Positions 50,667 through 60,820 are shown, numbered from the stretch's first letter. The stretch: DNA of 64,000 nt from Solirubrobacterales bacterium (GCA_025963965.1 JAOPZS010000134.1:1-64000), one strand, 5' to 3'. The notes: generated from the letters alone by a model not told the origin. Numbers and translations: made by a program.

Positions 50667-51196
50667 GCGCAGCGGCGGCGGGCGCAGAGGGTGACGCCGA
50701 AAGTGGGGATGGGCAACGCGACGGCGTCGACCCGCTGGGCAGCGCCGTGTTCGCGGTGCTCGTCCTCGCATGCCTTCTCGCGTTCTTCCTGACACAGCGC
50801 CTGAAGCACGCGCCGACGGTCGTGCCGTCCTTCCAGCTGACGTCGAACTTCTCACCGACGCCGGCCGGGCGCCACAAACAGGAGCAGATCTCGTTCAAGC
50901 TCTCGCACGCCGAACGCGCGACCGTGGCCGTGATCGACTCGCATGGCAACGTCGTCGCGACGCTGCTGCGCGGCTATCCGGTGCCGCGCTACAAACAGCT
51001 CTCGCTGCGCTGGAACGGGCGCCGCGGAACGGCTCGTGGCTACGTCACACGGACGACCCCGGCGGGCCACCGCTACCTGGTGCCCGGCAACGGCGGACGC
51101 CTCGCGCCTGCCGGTGAATATCGGGTGCGCCTGAAGCTGAGCGGCCAGGCCAACCCGGTGCTCTCGCCGAAGAGCTTCACGCTGGTCCGGCGATGA
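50663..51196 (+). CDS. single-pass membrane protein with FlgD Ig-like domain
   Basis: TTG start overlapping the comA-like stop; TM LGSAVFAVLVLACLLAFFLTQRL; VAVIDSHGNVVATLLRG...LSLRWNGRRGTARGYV. Confidence 0.75.
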   Translation: MSAAAAGAEGDAESGDGQRDGVDPLGSAVFAVLVLACLLAFFLTQRLKHAPTVVPSFQLTSNFSPTPAGRHKQEQISFKLSHAERATVAVIDSHGNVVATLLRGYPVPRYKQLSLRWNGRRGTARGYVTRTTPAGHRYLVPGNGGRLAPAGEYRVRLKLSGQANPVLSPKSFTLVRR

Positions 51197-52587
51197 GCGG
51201 CCTGGCCGCGACCAGCCTGCCCTCGACCGGGACGCTGCTGGCGCTGCTGGCGGCGGCGGCGGTGCTCGTCGCGGCGCTCGCGGCGGTGATGCGGCGATGG
51301 CCTGAAGCGTTCCCGCTGCTGGCCGTCGTCGCGCTGCCCTTCCGCGTTCCGGTGGCGGCGGACGGCCGAACGGTCAACCTGTTGATCCCGCTGTATCTCG
51401 TGATCGCCGCGGGCACCGTCGCGCACCTGCTGGCGCCGCTGCTCGAACGGCGCCGCCTGGCGCCGGCGCCGCAGGCCGTGGCGCCCGAGGGGCAGGCCGG
51501 GCCGCCGGCGAGGCGAGAGGTGGCATGGCTGGGATGGCTGCTGCTCGGCGCGGTTGCGCTGTACGTGCTGCAGATCTCCTACTCGGCGGATCGCGCGAAG
51601 GCCGCGGAGAACGTCGCGTTCTTCTACGTGCCGTTCGGGCTCCTCTTCGTGCTGCTGCGCGACGTGCGGTGGACGCCGCGTCTGCTGCGGCGCTGCCTTG
51701 GCCTGCTCGTCGGGATCGCCGTCGTGCTGGCCGGCGTGGGCTTCGTCGAGTACTACCGCAAGAGCCTGTTCCTGAACCCGAAGCTGGTCGCGGCCAACCA
51801 GTACGACAACTACTTCCGCGTCAACTCGCTGTTCTTCGACCCGAGCATCTACGGGCGCTTCCTGATGCTCGTGATGATCGGCGTCACGACCGCAGTGCTG
51901 TGGGGGGCGCGCCGTGAGGCGCAGGTCGGGGCGGCGGTGCTGGCGTGGCTGCTGGCGGGGCTCGTGACGAGCTTCTCGCAGTCGAGCATCGTCGCGCTGC
52001 TGCTCGGCCTGGTCGTGCTGGCGGCGTGGCGCTGGAGCGTGCGCGGGACGGTGATCGCCGCCGCGGGGCTGCTGCTGGTGGCCGTCGCGTTGCTGGCACT
52101 GGCCCCGAGCAGCTGGCACTTCGGGCTGGGGGGCAGGAAAGGCTCGGCTGAAAACGCGACGAGCGGACGGGCCGCGCTGGTCGAAGGCGGCCTGGAACTG
52201 TTCGCCGACCGGCCCGTGCAGGGGTACGGGTCAGGGTCCTTCGAACGGGAGTACAAAAGCCACAGGACCGGCAGCCAGGCGACGGCACAGAACGCGACAT
52301 CCGCCTCGCACACGATCCCGGTGACGATCGCAGCCGAGCAGGGGCTGCCCGGCCTGCTCGTCTACGTGGCGCTGCTGGCCGTGGCGTTCCTCGTGCTGTT
52401 CAGAGGCGCCGGGCGCTCGCCGCCCCGGATCGCGATCGCGGCCGCGTTCGCGGCGCTGGTGCTGCACACGTGGACTTACGCCGACTTCCTCGAGGATCCC
52501 TTCACCTGGGCGCTGCTGGCGATCGGCGTGGCGCTCGCCCGCGCGCAGCGAGAGCCCGCAGCGACGCCCACCGCGAATACCGTCTAG
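51193..52587 (+). CDS. O-antigen ligase/polymerase-like membrane protein
   Basis: multi-TM; large loop ALVEGGLELFADRPVQGYGSGSFEREY...SHTIPVTIAAEQGLPGLLVYVALLAVAFL. Confidence 0.88.
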   Translation: MSGLAATSLPSTGTLLALLAAAAVLVAALAAVMRRWPEAFPLLAVVALPFRVPVAADGRTVNLLIPLYLVIAAGTVAHLLAPLLERRRLAPAPQAVAPEGQAGPPARREVAWLGWLLLGAVALYVLQISYSADRAKAAENVAFFYVPFGLLFVLLRDVRWTPRLLRRCLGLLVGIAVVLAGVGFVEYYRKSLFLNPKLVAANQYDNYFRVNSLFFDPSIYGRFLMLVMIGVTTAVLWGARREAQVGAAVLAWLLAGLVTSFSQSSIVALLLGLVVLAAWRWSVRGTVIAAAGLLLVAVALLALAPSSWHFGLGGRKGSAENATSGRAALVEGGLELFADRPVQGYGSGSFEREYKSHRTGSQATAQNATSASHTIPVTIAAEQGLPGLLVYVALLAVAFLVLFRGAGRSPPRIAIAAAFAALVLHTWTYADFLEDPFTWALLAIGVALARAQREPAATPTANTV

Positions 52588-52589
52588 CC

Positions 52590-54119
52590 GTGCTCGGCTA
52601 CCTCAGGCGCCTGGTGACGACGGGCGCGGCCTACCAGTTCGGGGACATCCTGGCGAAGGCGCTGGCGCTGCTGACGCTGCCGCTGTACACGCACCACCTG
52701 AGCCCGGACGCGTACGGGGCGGCGGAATCGCTGCTGACGGCGGTGATCCTCTCGAGCATCCTCGTGCGGGTCGGAGTCGGCGAGGCGTTCATCCGTTTTT
52801 ATTTTGATGACGAGGACGTGCAGCGGCGTGATCGGATCGCACGCACGGCGACGGCCACGGTCGCGTGGACGACGACGCTCGCCGCCCTCGCCGCGCTGGC
52901 GTTCGCCGGACCGCTCTCGAAGCTGATCCTCGGCTTCCGCGACGCGCTGCTGTTCGACTGCGCGGTGCTCGGCCTGTGGGCCTTCACGAACCTCGAGATG
53001 GCCTACGGGCAGCTGCGCGTCGACGAACGGGCACGGACCTACATCTACGCCTCGGCGGCGAACGTGCTGCTGACGATCGCCTTCACGGTGACGCTCGTCG
53101 TGTTCGCCGGGCAGGGCGCGCGAGGGCTGCTGCTCGGCAACTTCGGCGCTTCGACGGTCGTCGTGCTCGCCCTCTGGTGGGTGCTGCGCCGGCGCGTCTC
53201 GCTGCGCGTGCGCAGGGCCGACCTGAGCGCGATGCTGATCTTCGGGCTGCCCACTGTCCCTGCCGACGCGAGCGTCTACGCGCTGCAGGTCGCCGATCGC
53301 TTCTACCTGTTCCGGTCCTACTCGCACGCCGCGGCGGGGCTCTACGCCGTGGCGATCAAGCTGGCGACGGTCGTCTTCGTCGCGGTGCGCGGGTTTCAGT
53401 ACGCGTGGCCGCCGCTGGCGTACTCGATCGAGGACGACGAGGAGGCCGGGCGGCTCTACTCGATCGTGACGACCTACTACGCGCTGGCGACGGGTGTCGT
53501 CGTCTGCGCCGTCACGCTGCTCGGGCGCTGGCTCGTGTCGCTGCTGGCCGCTCACCGCTACTTCGACGCGCACCGCGCGCTTCCATGGCTGGCCCTCGGG
53601 TGGGCGCTGTACGGGCTGTACCTCGTGTTCGTTGCGATCTCCGGTCGTGCGCGGGTGACGACCCGCAACCTGCCTGCGGCGGCCGTGGGCCTCATCGTCA
53701 ACATCGTGCTGCTGGTCCTGCTCGTGCCCTCGAGCGGCGCCGGGCTCGGCATCGCCGGCGCCGGCGTGGCGCTGTGCGGCGCCTACGCGGCGATGCTGGC
53801 GGTCATGTACGTGCTCACGCGCGGTCTGTTCCAGGTCGGCTTCCAGTGGCTTCGCCTGGCGAAGCTCGTTGTGATCCTCGCCGGCGTCGCCGTCTCGGGA
53901 GAGCTGCTGCTCCCCGATCACGGGCTGCTCGGCCTGCTGGCGCGCACCGCGTGGCTCGCGCTGGTGCCGCTCGGCCTGCTCGGGACGCGCTTCTTCGCCG
54001 AGAACGAGCGCCGGCAGGTCCGGCGCCTGATCGCCGACGGGCGCCGCCGCGTGGCCGCCTTCCGCGCCTCCCACGGAGAGGTCGAGGCCTATGCCGAGGA
54101 TCCCCTGCGGGACCTCTGA
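52590..54119 (+). CDS. polysaccharide flippase (MOP/Wzx-like)
   Basis: LRRLVTTGAAYQFGDILAKALALLTLPLYTHHLSPDAYGAAESLLTAVILSSILVRVGVGEAFIRFYFDDED; about 12 TMs. Confidence 0.92.
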   Translation: MLGYLRRLVTTGAAYQFGDILAKALALLTLPLYTHHLSPDAYGAAESLLTAVILSSILVRVGVGEAFIRFYFDDEDVQRRDRIARTATATVAWTTTLAALAALAFAGPLSKLILGFRDALLFDCAVLGLWAFTNLEMAYGQLRVDERARTYIYASAANVLLTIAFTVTLVVFAGQGARGLLLGNFGASTVVVLALWWVLRRRVSLRVRRADLSAMLIFGLPTVPADASVYALQVADRFYLFRSYSHAAAGLYAVAIKLATVVFVAVRGFQYAWPPLAYSIEDDEEAGRLYSIVTTYYALATGVVVCAVTLLGRWLVSLLAAHRYFDAHRALPWLALGWALYGLYLVFVAISGRARVTTRNLPAAAVGLIVNIVLLVLLVPSSGAGLGIAGAGVALCGAYAAMLAVMYVLTRGLFQVGFQWLRLAKLVVILAGVAVSGELLLPDHGLLGLLARTAWLALVPLGLLGTRFFAENERRQVRRLIADGRRRVAAFRASHGEVEAYAEDPLRDL

Positions 54120-54231
54120 GCGACGCTCGGGCCGGGACGAGCCTCTTCGTGCGTCGCCGAGCCCATCTCCTGCACCGTCCAGAGGCGCTTTCGGGGCTCA
54201 AGCTGGTCTGAACGGAAACCGATCAGCCAGT

Positions 54232-55419
54232 ATGGTCGAGCTGACGACGGTGAAGCCGCGCCTGGCGGGCGCGCACGAGCGCCGCGTGCGAGCGGAGGCG
54301 CTGCGCCGCCACCGCGAGGAAGTTCGCGCCCGCGGCGCCGGCTCCGCGGGGGAGCTGTCCTACCTGCGCGCGCAGCTGCGCGTCGCGGCAAGCCTGACCA
54401 CCCGCCTGGCGGCCGCTCGCGAGCCACGCGAGATGGCGTCGCAGGTCGTCGACGAGCTGCACGAGTGCTTCTCCTTCTACCTCGCGGCGATCCAGCAGCT
54501 GCACGACGACGGCACGCTGCGGCTCGTCGCGGCGCGGGGACGGCTGGCTGCCGTGATGGAGGAGTTCCTGCTGATCGAGCAGCCGGTGGCCAGCGGCGTC
54601 AACGGCCGCGTGGCGCGCTCCGGGGTGACGGCGCTCGTCGGCGACACCCGCAGCGACCCCGACTACATCGTCCGCGACCCCGGCACGGACCCGCGCTCGG
54701 AGCTGAGCGTGCCGATCGTCGTCGACGGATCGGTCTGGGGCGTGCTCAACATCGAGGGCGCCGAGCGCGATGCCTTCGCCGAGGTCGACGTCGTGCTCGT
54801 CGAGGCGGTCGCGGCAAGTCTCGGCTCGGCGCTGCACCGCGCAAGGCTCGTGGAGGAGCTGGAGGGCGCCTTCTCGACGACGCTGGCGCTGCTGACGAGC
54901 ACGGTCGAGGCGAAGGACGACTACACGGCCTCCCACGGAGAGGACGTCGCCGAGCTCGCCGAGCGCGTCGCCGTGCGGATGGCGTTGACGGAGAGCGACG
55001 CGCGCGACGTGCGGTTGGCCGCGATGCTCCACGACATCGGCAAGATCGCCGTGCCGAGCGAGATCCTGCTGAAGCCCGGCCCGCTGAACGACGAGGAGTG
55101 GGTCACGATGCGCGGCCACGCCGCGGCGGGCGGCGAGCTGGTGGCCCGGATCGAGGCGTTCGCGCATCTCGCGCCGGCGGTGCGCGCGAGCCACGAGCGC
55201 TGGGACGGCGAGGGCTACCCGGACGGCCTGGTGCGCGAGAAGATTCCGCTGGCGGCACGCATCATCGCCGCCTGCGACACGTATGACGCGATCGTCACCG
55301 ACCGGCCCTACCGGCCGGCCCGCACCGGCGGCGAGGCTCGTGAGGAGCTCGAGCGCGTCGCCGCCTCGCAGCTCGATCCGGCTGTCGTCGCGGCGCTGAT
55401 CGACGAGCTGCAGGCCTAG
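54232..55419 (+). CDS. GAF domain + HD-GYP-type phosphodiesterase domain protein
   Basis: GAF region SELSVPIVVDGSVWGVLNIEG; HD region DYTASHGEDVAELAERVA...LAAMLHDIGKIAVPSEILLKPGPLNDEEW...HERWDGEGYPDGL. Confidence 0.9.
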   Translation: MVELTTVKPRLAGAHERRVRAEALRRHREEVRARGAGSAGELSYLRAQLRVAASLTTRLAAAREPREMASQVVDELHECFSFYLAAIQQLHDDGTLRLVAARGRLAAVMEEFLLIEQPVASGVNGRVARSGVTALVGDTRSDPDYIVRDPGTDPRSELSVPIVVDGSVWGVLNIEGAERDAFAEVDVVLVEAVAASLGSALHRARLVEELEGAFSTTLALLTSTVEAKDDYTASHGEDVAELAERVAVRMALTESDARDVRLAAMLHDIGKIAVPSEILLKPGPLNDEEWVTMRGHAAAGGELVARIEAFAHLAPAVRASHERWDGEGYPDGLVREKIPLAARIIAACDTYDAIVTDRPYRPARTGGEAREELERVAASQLDPAVVAALIDELQA

Positions 55420-56369
55420 CTCTCGCGGTTGTATCGATCGGCTGCCTCGCGCAGCCCTTCGCCGCGCCGCGGGAACAGCGTCGCGGCTACGTGCAGCCAG
55501 AGGCGCCGCGCGTCGTGCCCGGGCAGCGCAAGCGCGGCGAGCGCCCTGAGCGCGTAGGCGTAGGCGGTCAGCCAGCGCACGGCCCGCGCCGCGGCGGCGG
55601 AGTGGTGCTTGCGCATGTAAAGGTCGCGGTTGCGCGAGAGCTCGACGATGCGCCGTGCAGGAACGGCGCCGGTCGCGAGCTGCTCGTGGTGGACCGCCCG
55701 CGCGGCCGGGACGAACACGCTCGACCAGCCCGCCCGGTGCAGCCGCCAGGCGAAGTCGACCTCGTCTGAGTAGACGAAGAAGTCGGGGTCGAGGTAACCG
55801 ATCGCCGCGGCAGGCTCGCGGCGTACGAGCAGCGCCGCGGACTGGCACCAGTCGACCTCGCGGACACTGTCGCCGCGGCTCTGCACCGTGTAGAGGCGGT
55901 GCAGGAAGAGCGCCCCGGCGAGCGCCGTCAGGGGGCTCGGAAAGCGCCACGCGCAGGGCTGCGGTGAACCGTCCGGTCGCAGCAGCCGCGCCCCGGCGAG
56001 CGCCGCGCGCGGGCGCTCCCTCAGCGCCTGCCACAGCGCGGCCGTCGCGCCGGGCAGCAACTCGGTGTCCTCGTTGAGCAGCAGCGCGAACCGCCCCCGC
56101 GCGGCGCGCAGCAGCTCGCTGTCGTTGAGGCCCTTGCCGCGACGTGAGGAGACCGCGATCACCCGGTCCACCGCCGGGTGCGCCTCCGCAGCAGCGGAGG
56201 AGCCGTCGCGCGAGCCGTTGTCGAGCACGATCACCTCACTCGCGAACGCCAGCGTCTCGCGCTCGCGGGCGATCGCGTCGAGCCCGCGCAGCAGCAGCTC
56301 CCGCTGCGAGGTGTTGACGACGCAGAAGCTCACCTCGACGTCCCCGTCGTCGTGCTCGGCGCCGTCCAT
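55416..56369 (-). CDS. family 2 glycosyltransferase (rhamnosyltransferase-like)
   Basis: SFCVVNTSQRELLLRGLDAI; VIVLDNGSRDGS; ALLLNEDTELLPGA; GYLDPDFFVYSDEVDFAWRLHRAGW. Confidence 0.9.
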   Translation of the reverse strand: MDGAEHDDGDVEVSFCVVNTSQRELLLRGLDAIARERETLAFASEVIVLDNGSRDGSSAAAEAHPAVDRVIAVSSRRGKGLNDSELLRAARGRFALLLNEDTELLPGATAALWQALRERPRAALAGARLLRPDGSPQPCAWRFPSPLTALAGALFLHRLYTVQSRGDSVREVDWCQSAALLVRREPAAAIGYLDPDFFVYSDEVDFAWRLHRAGWSSVFVPAARAVHHEQLATGAVPARRIVELSRNRDLYMRKHHSAAAARAVRWLTAYAYALRALAALALPGHDARRLWLHVAATLFPRRGEGLREAADRYNRES

Positions 56370-56392
56370 GCCCGCATTCTCGCTGGCGCGCC

Positions 56393-56398
56393 TATTGT
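56393..56398 (+). promoter_or_regulatory. -10-like TATTGT, 8 nt upstream of the GTG at 56407 (leaderless candidate)
   Basis: TATTGT-ccgtcggc-GTG. Confidence 0.5.
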
Positions 56399-56406
56399 CC
56401 GTCGGC

Positions 56407-57519
56407 GTGCGCGTCCATCTCGTAGACCCTTCGGCGTACACGCCGCCCTACGACCATGCGCTGGCGGCAGGGCTTGCGTCGGCGGGCGCCGAGGTCGAGC
56501 TGTTCACGAGCCGCTTCGCCTACGGCCCGGTGCCGGCACCGGCCGGCTACCGGCGCGAGGAGCTCTTCTACCGCGGTGCGGCCCGCGTCGGGAACGCGCG
56601 GGCACGGCGGCTCGTCAAGCTCGCCGGGCACGTCCCCGGCATGCTGCGCTACCGGGCGCGCGCCGCCGCGGCCGACGTCGTCCATTTCCAGTGGCTGACC
56701 GTGCAGCACCTCGACGGAGCGCTGCTGCCGTCGCGCCGTCGCGGGCGCCCGCTGCTGCTGACCGCGCACGACATCCTGCCACGCGAGGCGCGCCCTGGGC
56801 AGCGTGCGGCGCAGCGCCGCCTGTACCGGCGCTTCGATGCGGTGATCGCCCACTCCGAGCACGGACGGAGCCGCCTGGTCGAGGATCTCGGAGTCGAGCC
56901 CGAGCGCGTGCACGTGATCCCCCACGGCGTCTTCGCCCACCTCGCCGAGCAGCCGGTGACCGACGGCCCGCTGGGCAGGCCGCCGTTCACGAGCGAGCTG
57001 CCCGTGGTGCTGTGCTTCGGGCTGATGCGCCCGTACAAGGGCATCGATGTGCTGCTCGACGCCTGGCGCGGGATCGAGGGTGCGGAGCTGTGGATCGCCG
57101 GGATGCCGCGGATGGACATCGCTGCGCTGCGCGCTGCCGCTCCGCCGAACGTGCGCTTCGTGGCGCGCTTCATCGGAGACGCGGAGCTGCCGGCGTACTT
57201 CCGCGCCGCGAGCCTCGTCGTCCTGCCCTACCGGGAGATCGACCAGTCGGGCGTGCTCTTCACGGCGCTCGCGTTCGGACGCCCGCTGCTGCTCAGCGAC
57301 GTCGGTGGCTTCCCCGAGGTGGCCGCGACGGGCGCCGCGCGCATCGTCCCGGCGGGCGACCCCGCCGCGCTGCACGGCGCGCTCGCGTCGCTGCTCGCTG
57401 ACCCGGCCGAGCTTCGGAAGATGTCCGAGCGGGCGCTGCTGGCCGGCGAGGGGGAGTACTCGTGGCCGGCGATCGCAGACCGAACGCTGGCGCTGTACGA
57501 GCGCCTGCGTGCCGCCTGA
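56407..57519 (+). CDS. family 1/4 glycosyltransferase
   Basis: VHVIPHGVFAHL; LPVVLCFGLMRPYKGIDVLLDAWRGI; PYREIDQSGVLFTALAFGRPLLLSDVGGFPEV. Confidence 0.92.
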   Translation: MRVHLVDPSAYTPPYDHALAAGLASAGAEVELFTSRFAYGPVPAPAGYRREELFYRGAARVGNARARRLVKLAGHVPGMLRYRARAAAADVVHFQWLTVQHLDGALLPSRRRGRPLLLTAHDILPREARPGQRAAQRRLYRRFDAVIAHSEHGRSRLVEDLGVEPERVHVIPHGVFAHLAEQPVTDGPLGRPPFTSELPVVLCFGLMRPYKGIDVLLDAWRGIEGAELWIAGMPRMDIAALRAAAPPNVRFVARFIGDAELPAYFRAASLVVLPYREIDQSGVLFTALAFGRPLLLSDVGGFPEVAATGAARIVPAGDPAALHGALASLLADPAELRKMSERALLAGEGEYSWPAIADRTLALYERLRAA

Positions 57520-57520
57520 G

Positions 57521-57904
57521 CTACTCGGTCCAGAAGTCGTGCAGCAGCTCGCCGTCGGACTCGTGGCGGGGGCCGAATGCGAGGACGGTCATCCCATCCG
57601 GGCCCGCCTCGAGGGCGCGGACCACGGGGGGCGCTATGCGGATCGCGTCGTGCTTGGAGATCTCGCGGACGTCGTCATCCAGGCGGATGCGCCCGGCGCC
57701 GTCGAGCACGACGTAGACCTCCTCGGCGTTCTCGTGGCGATGTCCGAACCCCTGGCGCATGCCGGGTTTCAGAACGTGGTAGGCGAAGCCGGTCGTCTCC
57801 GCGTCGAGCTCCTCGCGCGGGAAGTGCGCCTCGCCCACCTGCGACAGCCCGAAGTCCTTGGCGCTGTCCTTCGTGTCATCGAGGTTCTTGATCGTGTAGC
57901 TCAT
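57521..57904 (-). CDS. cupin domain protein
   Basis: KPGMRQGFGHRHENAEEVYVVLDGAGRIRLDDDVREISKHDAIRIAPPVVRALEAG. Confidence 0.9.
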   Translation of the reverse strand: MSYTIKNLDDTKDSAKDFGLSQVGEAHFPREELDAETTGFAYHVLKPGMRQGFGHRHENAEEVYVVLDGAGRIRLDDDVREISKHDAIRIAPPVVRALEAGPDGMTVLAFGPRHESDGELLHDFWTE

Positions 57905-57911
57905 CGCCCGG

Positions 57912-57917
57912 AGTCTA
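57912..57917 (-). promoter_or_regulatory. -10-like TAGACT, 7 nt upstream of the cupin ATG (leaderless candidate)
   Basis: minus strand TAGACT-ccgggcg-ATG. Confidence 0.55.
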
Positions 57918-57938
57918 GCCAGCGGGGAGAATGACCCC

Positions 57939-59099
57939 GTGACCGTCATCGCGGTGATCTTCTGGCTGTGCGTCGCCATGATCGTGTGGACCCAGCTCGG
58001 CTATGCGCTGGCCCTCGCGGGGGTTGCGGCGCTCAGCCGGCGCCGGTCGGCGCCTCGCGCCGGCGATGCTACGGAGCTGCCGTCCCTGTCGCTGATCGTC
58101 GCCGCGCACGACGAGCAGGGGGTGATCGGGGAGAAGGTCGGCAACGCGCTCGAGCTCGACTACCCGCGCGAGCTGCTCGAGGTGATCGTGGCGTGCGACG
58201 GCTGCACCGACGCGACCGCCGAGCGGGCGAGGGCGGCCGGGGCGGACCTCGTGCTGGAGCTGCCGCGCGGCGGCAAGATCCGTGCGCAGGATGCTGCCGT
58301 GGAGCGAGCGCGCGGGGAGCTGGTGGCATTCTCGGACGCCAACGCGCAGTGGCAGCCGGACGCGGCGCGCGAGCTCGCCGGAGCCTTCGCCGAGCCGCGC
58401 GTGGGCTACGCCTGCGGGCAGGTCCGCTTCGTCCAGGCCGCGCACGGCCGCGCAGCGGGAAACCAGGAGGGCGTCTACTGGCGCTACGAGCTGGCGGTGC
58501 GCGGCCTGGAGTCGCGGCTCTCCTCGGTCACCGCCGGAAACGGCGCGATCTACGCGACCCGCCGAAGCGCCTACCTCGTCGTCGACCCGATCATGGGTCA
58601 CGACCTCTCGCTGCCGTTCAACATGGTCAAGCGCGGCCTGCGCGCGGTGTACGTGCCGAGCGCGAGGGCGACGGAGAAGATGGTGCCGACGATCGAGGGG
58701 GAGTTCGCCCGCAAGCGGCGCATGATGAGCCACACCTGGCCGATCCTGCTGCGCGGCGGGATGCTCTCCCCGCGCGGTTATCCGCCGGGCTACGCGGCGA
58801 TGATCTTCTCGCACCGCCTGCTGCGCTACTCGACGCCCGGGCTGCATGCGGTGGCGCTCGTGCTGAACGTCGTGCTCCTCGCCGGGACCGGCGGCGCCGC
58901 GCGGGTCCTCTACGCCGTCACGCTCCTCGCGCAGCTCGTGCTGCTCGCCGCCGCCGCGCTCGCCGGCGTCCTGCCGCTGCGCCCGCTGCTCGTGGCCCGC
59001 TACTACGTCCTCACGACCGCATCGCCGGCCGCCGGCCTGTGGGACTGGCTGCGCCACGGCACCGAGGCCTCCTGGGAGGCCGCCGACGGAACACGCTGA
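57939..59099 (+). CDS. family 2 glycosyltransferase (membrane, hyaluronan/cellulose synthase-like fold)
   Basis: LSLIVAAHDEQGVIGEKVGNALELDYPRELLEVIVACDGCTDATAE; C-terminal TM cluster. Confidence 0.9.
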   Translation: MTVIAVIFWLCVAMIVWTQLGYALALAGVAALSRRRSAPRAGDATELPSLSLIVAAHDEQGVIGEKVGNALELDYPRELLEVIVACDGCTDATAERARAAGADLVLELPRGGKIRAQDAAVERARGELVAFSDANAQWQPDAARELAGAFAEPRVGYACGQVRFVQAAHGRAAGNQEGVYWRYELAVRGLESRLSSVTAGNGAIYATRRSAYLVVDPIMGHDLSLPFNMVKRGLRAVYVPSARATEKMVPTIEGEFARKRRMMSHTWPILLRGGMLSPRGYPPGYAAMIFSHRLLRYSTPGLHAVALVLNVVLLAGTGGAARVLYAVTLLAQLVLLAAAALAGVLPLRPLLVARYYVLTTASPAAGLWDWLRHGTEASWEAADGTR

Positions 59100-59207
59100 C
59101 GGGCGGCAGGCGGCGTGCTACGGCGTCCTCGGTCGCTCATGTACAGAGCACACTTCGCTCCCTGCGTCCTCGTATCACTTGCCTGCCACCCGTCAGCTGC
59201 TGACAAG

Positions 59208-59810
59208 ATGCCGAGAGTGCTCCGGCGCCTGCTCGACATCGTGGTCTCCTCCTTGGCGCTGGCGCTGGTCTCGCCGCTGCTTGCCGTCGCGGTCGTTGCG
59301 ATCCGGCTCGAGAGCCGGGGGGGCGTGATCTACCGCCAGCGCCGCGCGGGCCGCGACGGGGAGCCCTTCGACGTCCTGAAACTGCGCACGATGGTCGATG
59401 GCGCCGAGCACATCGGCGCGGGCCTCGCGATCGACGCCGGCGACGCCCGCGTGACGCGCGTCGGGGCGCTGCTGCGCCGCACGTCGATCGACGAGCTGCC
59501 GAACCTCCTCAACGTGCTGCGGGGCGACATGACGTTGATCGGCCCGCGGCCGACGCTGCCGGCGCAGGTGGAGCAGTACAGCGCGCGCCAGCGCGGCCGG
59601 CTGGCGGTCAAGCCCGGGATCACCGGCTGGGCGCAGGTCAACGGGCGCGCGTCGCTGCCCTGGAGCGAGCGGATCGAGCTCGACCTGTACTACATCGAGC
59701 ACCGCTCGCTCGCGCTCGACCTGCGGATCATCGGGCGCACCGTCGCGATGGTGCTGGGGGGGCACGGCCTGTACAAGGGCGCCACCGGGGGCTGGGAGGG
59801 CGAGCTGTGA
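59208..59810 (+). CDS. undecaprenyl-phosphate sugar phosphotransferase (bacterial sugar transferase)
   Basis: RRLLDIVVSSLALALVSPLLAVAVVAIRLESRGGVIYRQRRAGRDGEPFDVLKLRTM; RTSIDELPNLLNVLRGDMTLIGPRPTLPAQVEQYS; VKPGITGWAQVNGR. Confidence 0.95.
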   Translation: MPRVLRRLLDIVVSSLALALVSPLLAVAVVAIRLESRGGVIYRQRRAGRDGEPFDVLKLRTMVDGAEHIGAGLAIDAGDARVTRVGALLRRTSIDELPNLLNVLRGDMTLIGPRPTLPAQVEQYSARQRGRLAVKPGITGWAQVNGRASLPWSERIELDLYYIEHRSLALDLRIIGRTVAMVLGGHGLYKGATGGWEGEL

Positions 59811-60820
59811 GCGCTGAGCACGAGTCGCTCCCGGCGATCCTGCTGACGGCGGCCGGCAAGCGCTACGACATCGTCTCGTGCTTCGCGCGGCTGACGCGGA
59901 CGATCGTCGCCGACGCCTCGCCGCTGGCCCCGGCGCAGTACGCGGCGCAGGTCCGCGAGACGGTGCCCCGGATGGACGACCCCGGCTACGTCCCGGCGCT
60001 GGCGGCGATCTGCGAGCGTTACGGCGTCGGCGCCGTGCTGCCGCTGACAGACCTCGACATCGAGATCCTCGCCCGCGCCCGCGAAGCCGGCACGCTGCCG
60101 GCGCTCGTGCCCTCCGCCGAGGTCGCCGCGGCGACGTACGACAAGTACGAGACCCACCGGCTGCTCGGTGCGCTCGGCCTGCCCTCACCGCCGACGGTGC
60201 TGCCCGACGACGACCTGGCGGCGATCGACTACCCGGTGATGGTCAAGCCGCGCCGTGGCTCAGGAGCCCGCTCGATCCACCTCGCTCGCGACGAGCGCGA
60301 GGCGCGCTTCTTCGTCGACTACGTGGCGGAGCCCGTGATGGTTCAGCAGGCGATGAACGGACCGGAGATCTCGATCGACTGCCTCGGCGACGGCGACGGC
60401 CGGTGCCTCAACGCGATTCCCCGCACGATGATCGAGTCGCGCGGTGGCGAGTCGATCAAGGGCACGGTGATCGAAGACGCCGAGATGGTCGCGCTCGGTC
60501 GGCTGGTGGTCGAAGCGCTCGGCCTGCGCGGCCCGGCGACGATCCAGGTGTTCCGCGACGCCGACACGGGCCTCGGCATCACCGATGTCAACACCCGTTT
60601 CGGGGGCGCCTTCCCGGCGCCCGTCTACGCGGCGCTGCCCGGGCGCACGTACCCGGAGCTGATCGTCGCGATGGCGGCCGGCCGGACGATCGAGCCGCAC
60701 GTCGGCGAGTTCAACGCCGGGATGACGTTCACGCGCTACTACTGGCAGCTGGAGCTGGACGAGCTGATGCGTCCGACCGGCCGGGACATCGTCCCGAACG
60801 GCCCGCCCGCGCCGCGATGA
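59807..60820 (+). CDS. ATP-grasp enzyme (carbamoyl-phosphate-synthase-like ligase)
   Basis: TAAGKRYDIVSCFA; YDKYETHRLLGALGLPSPPTVL; YPVMVKPRRGSGARSIHLA; GITDVNTRFGGAFPAPVYAALPG. Confidence 0.9.
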   Translation: MSAEHESLPAILLTAAGKRYDIVSCFARLTRTIVADASPLAPAQYAAQVRETVPRMDDPGYVPALAAICERYGVGAVLPLTDLDIEILARAREAGTLPALVPSAEVAAATYDKYETHRLLGALGLPSPPTVLPDDDLAAIDYPVMVKPRRGSGARSIHLARDEREARFFVDYVAEPVMVQQAMNGPEISIDCLGDGDGRCLNAIPRTMIESRGGESIKGTVIEDAEMVALGRLVVEALGLRGPATIQVFRDADTGLGITDVNTRFGGAFPAPVYAALPGRTYPELIVAMAAGRTIEPHVGEFNAGMTFTRYYWQLELDELMRPTGRDIVPNGPPAPR

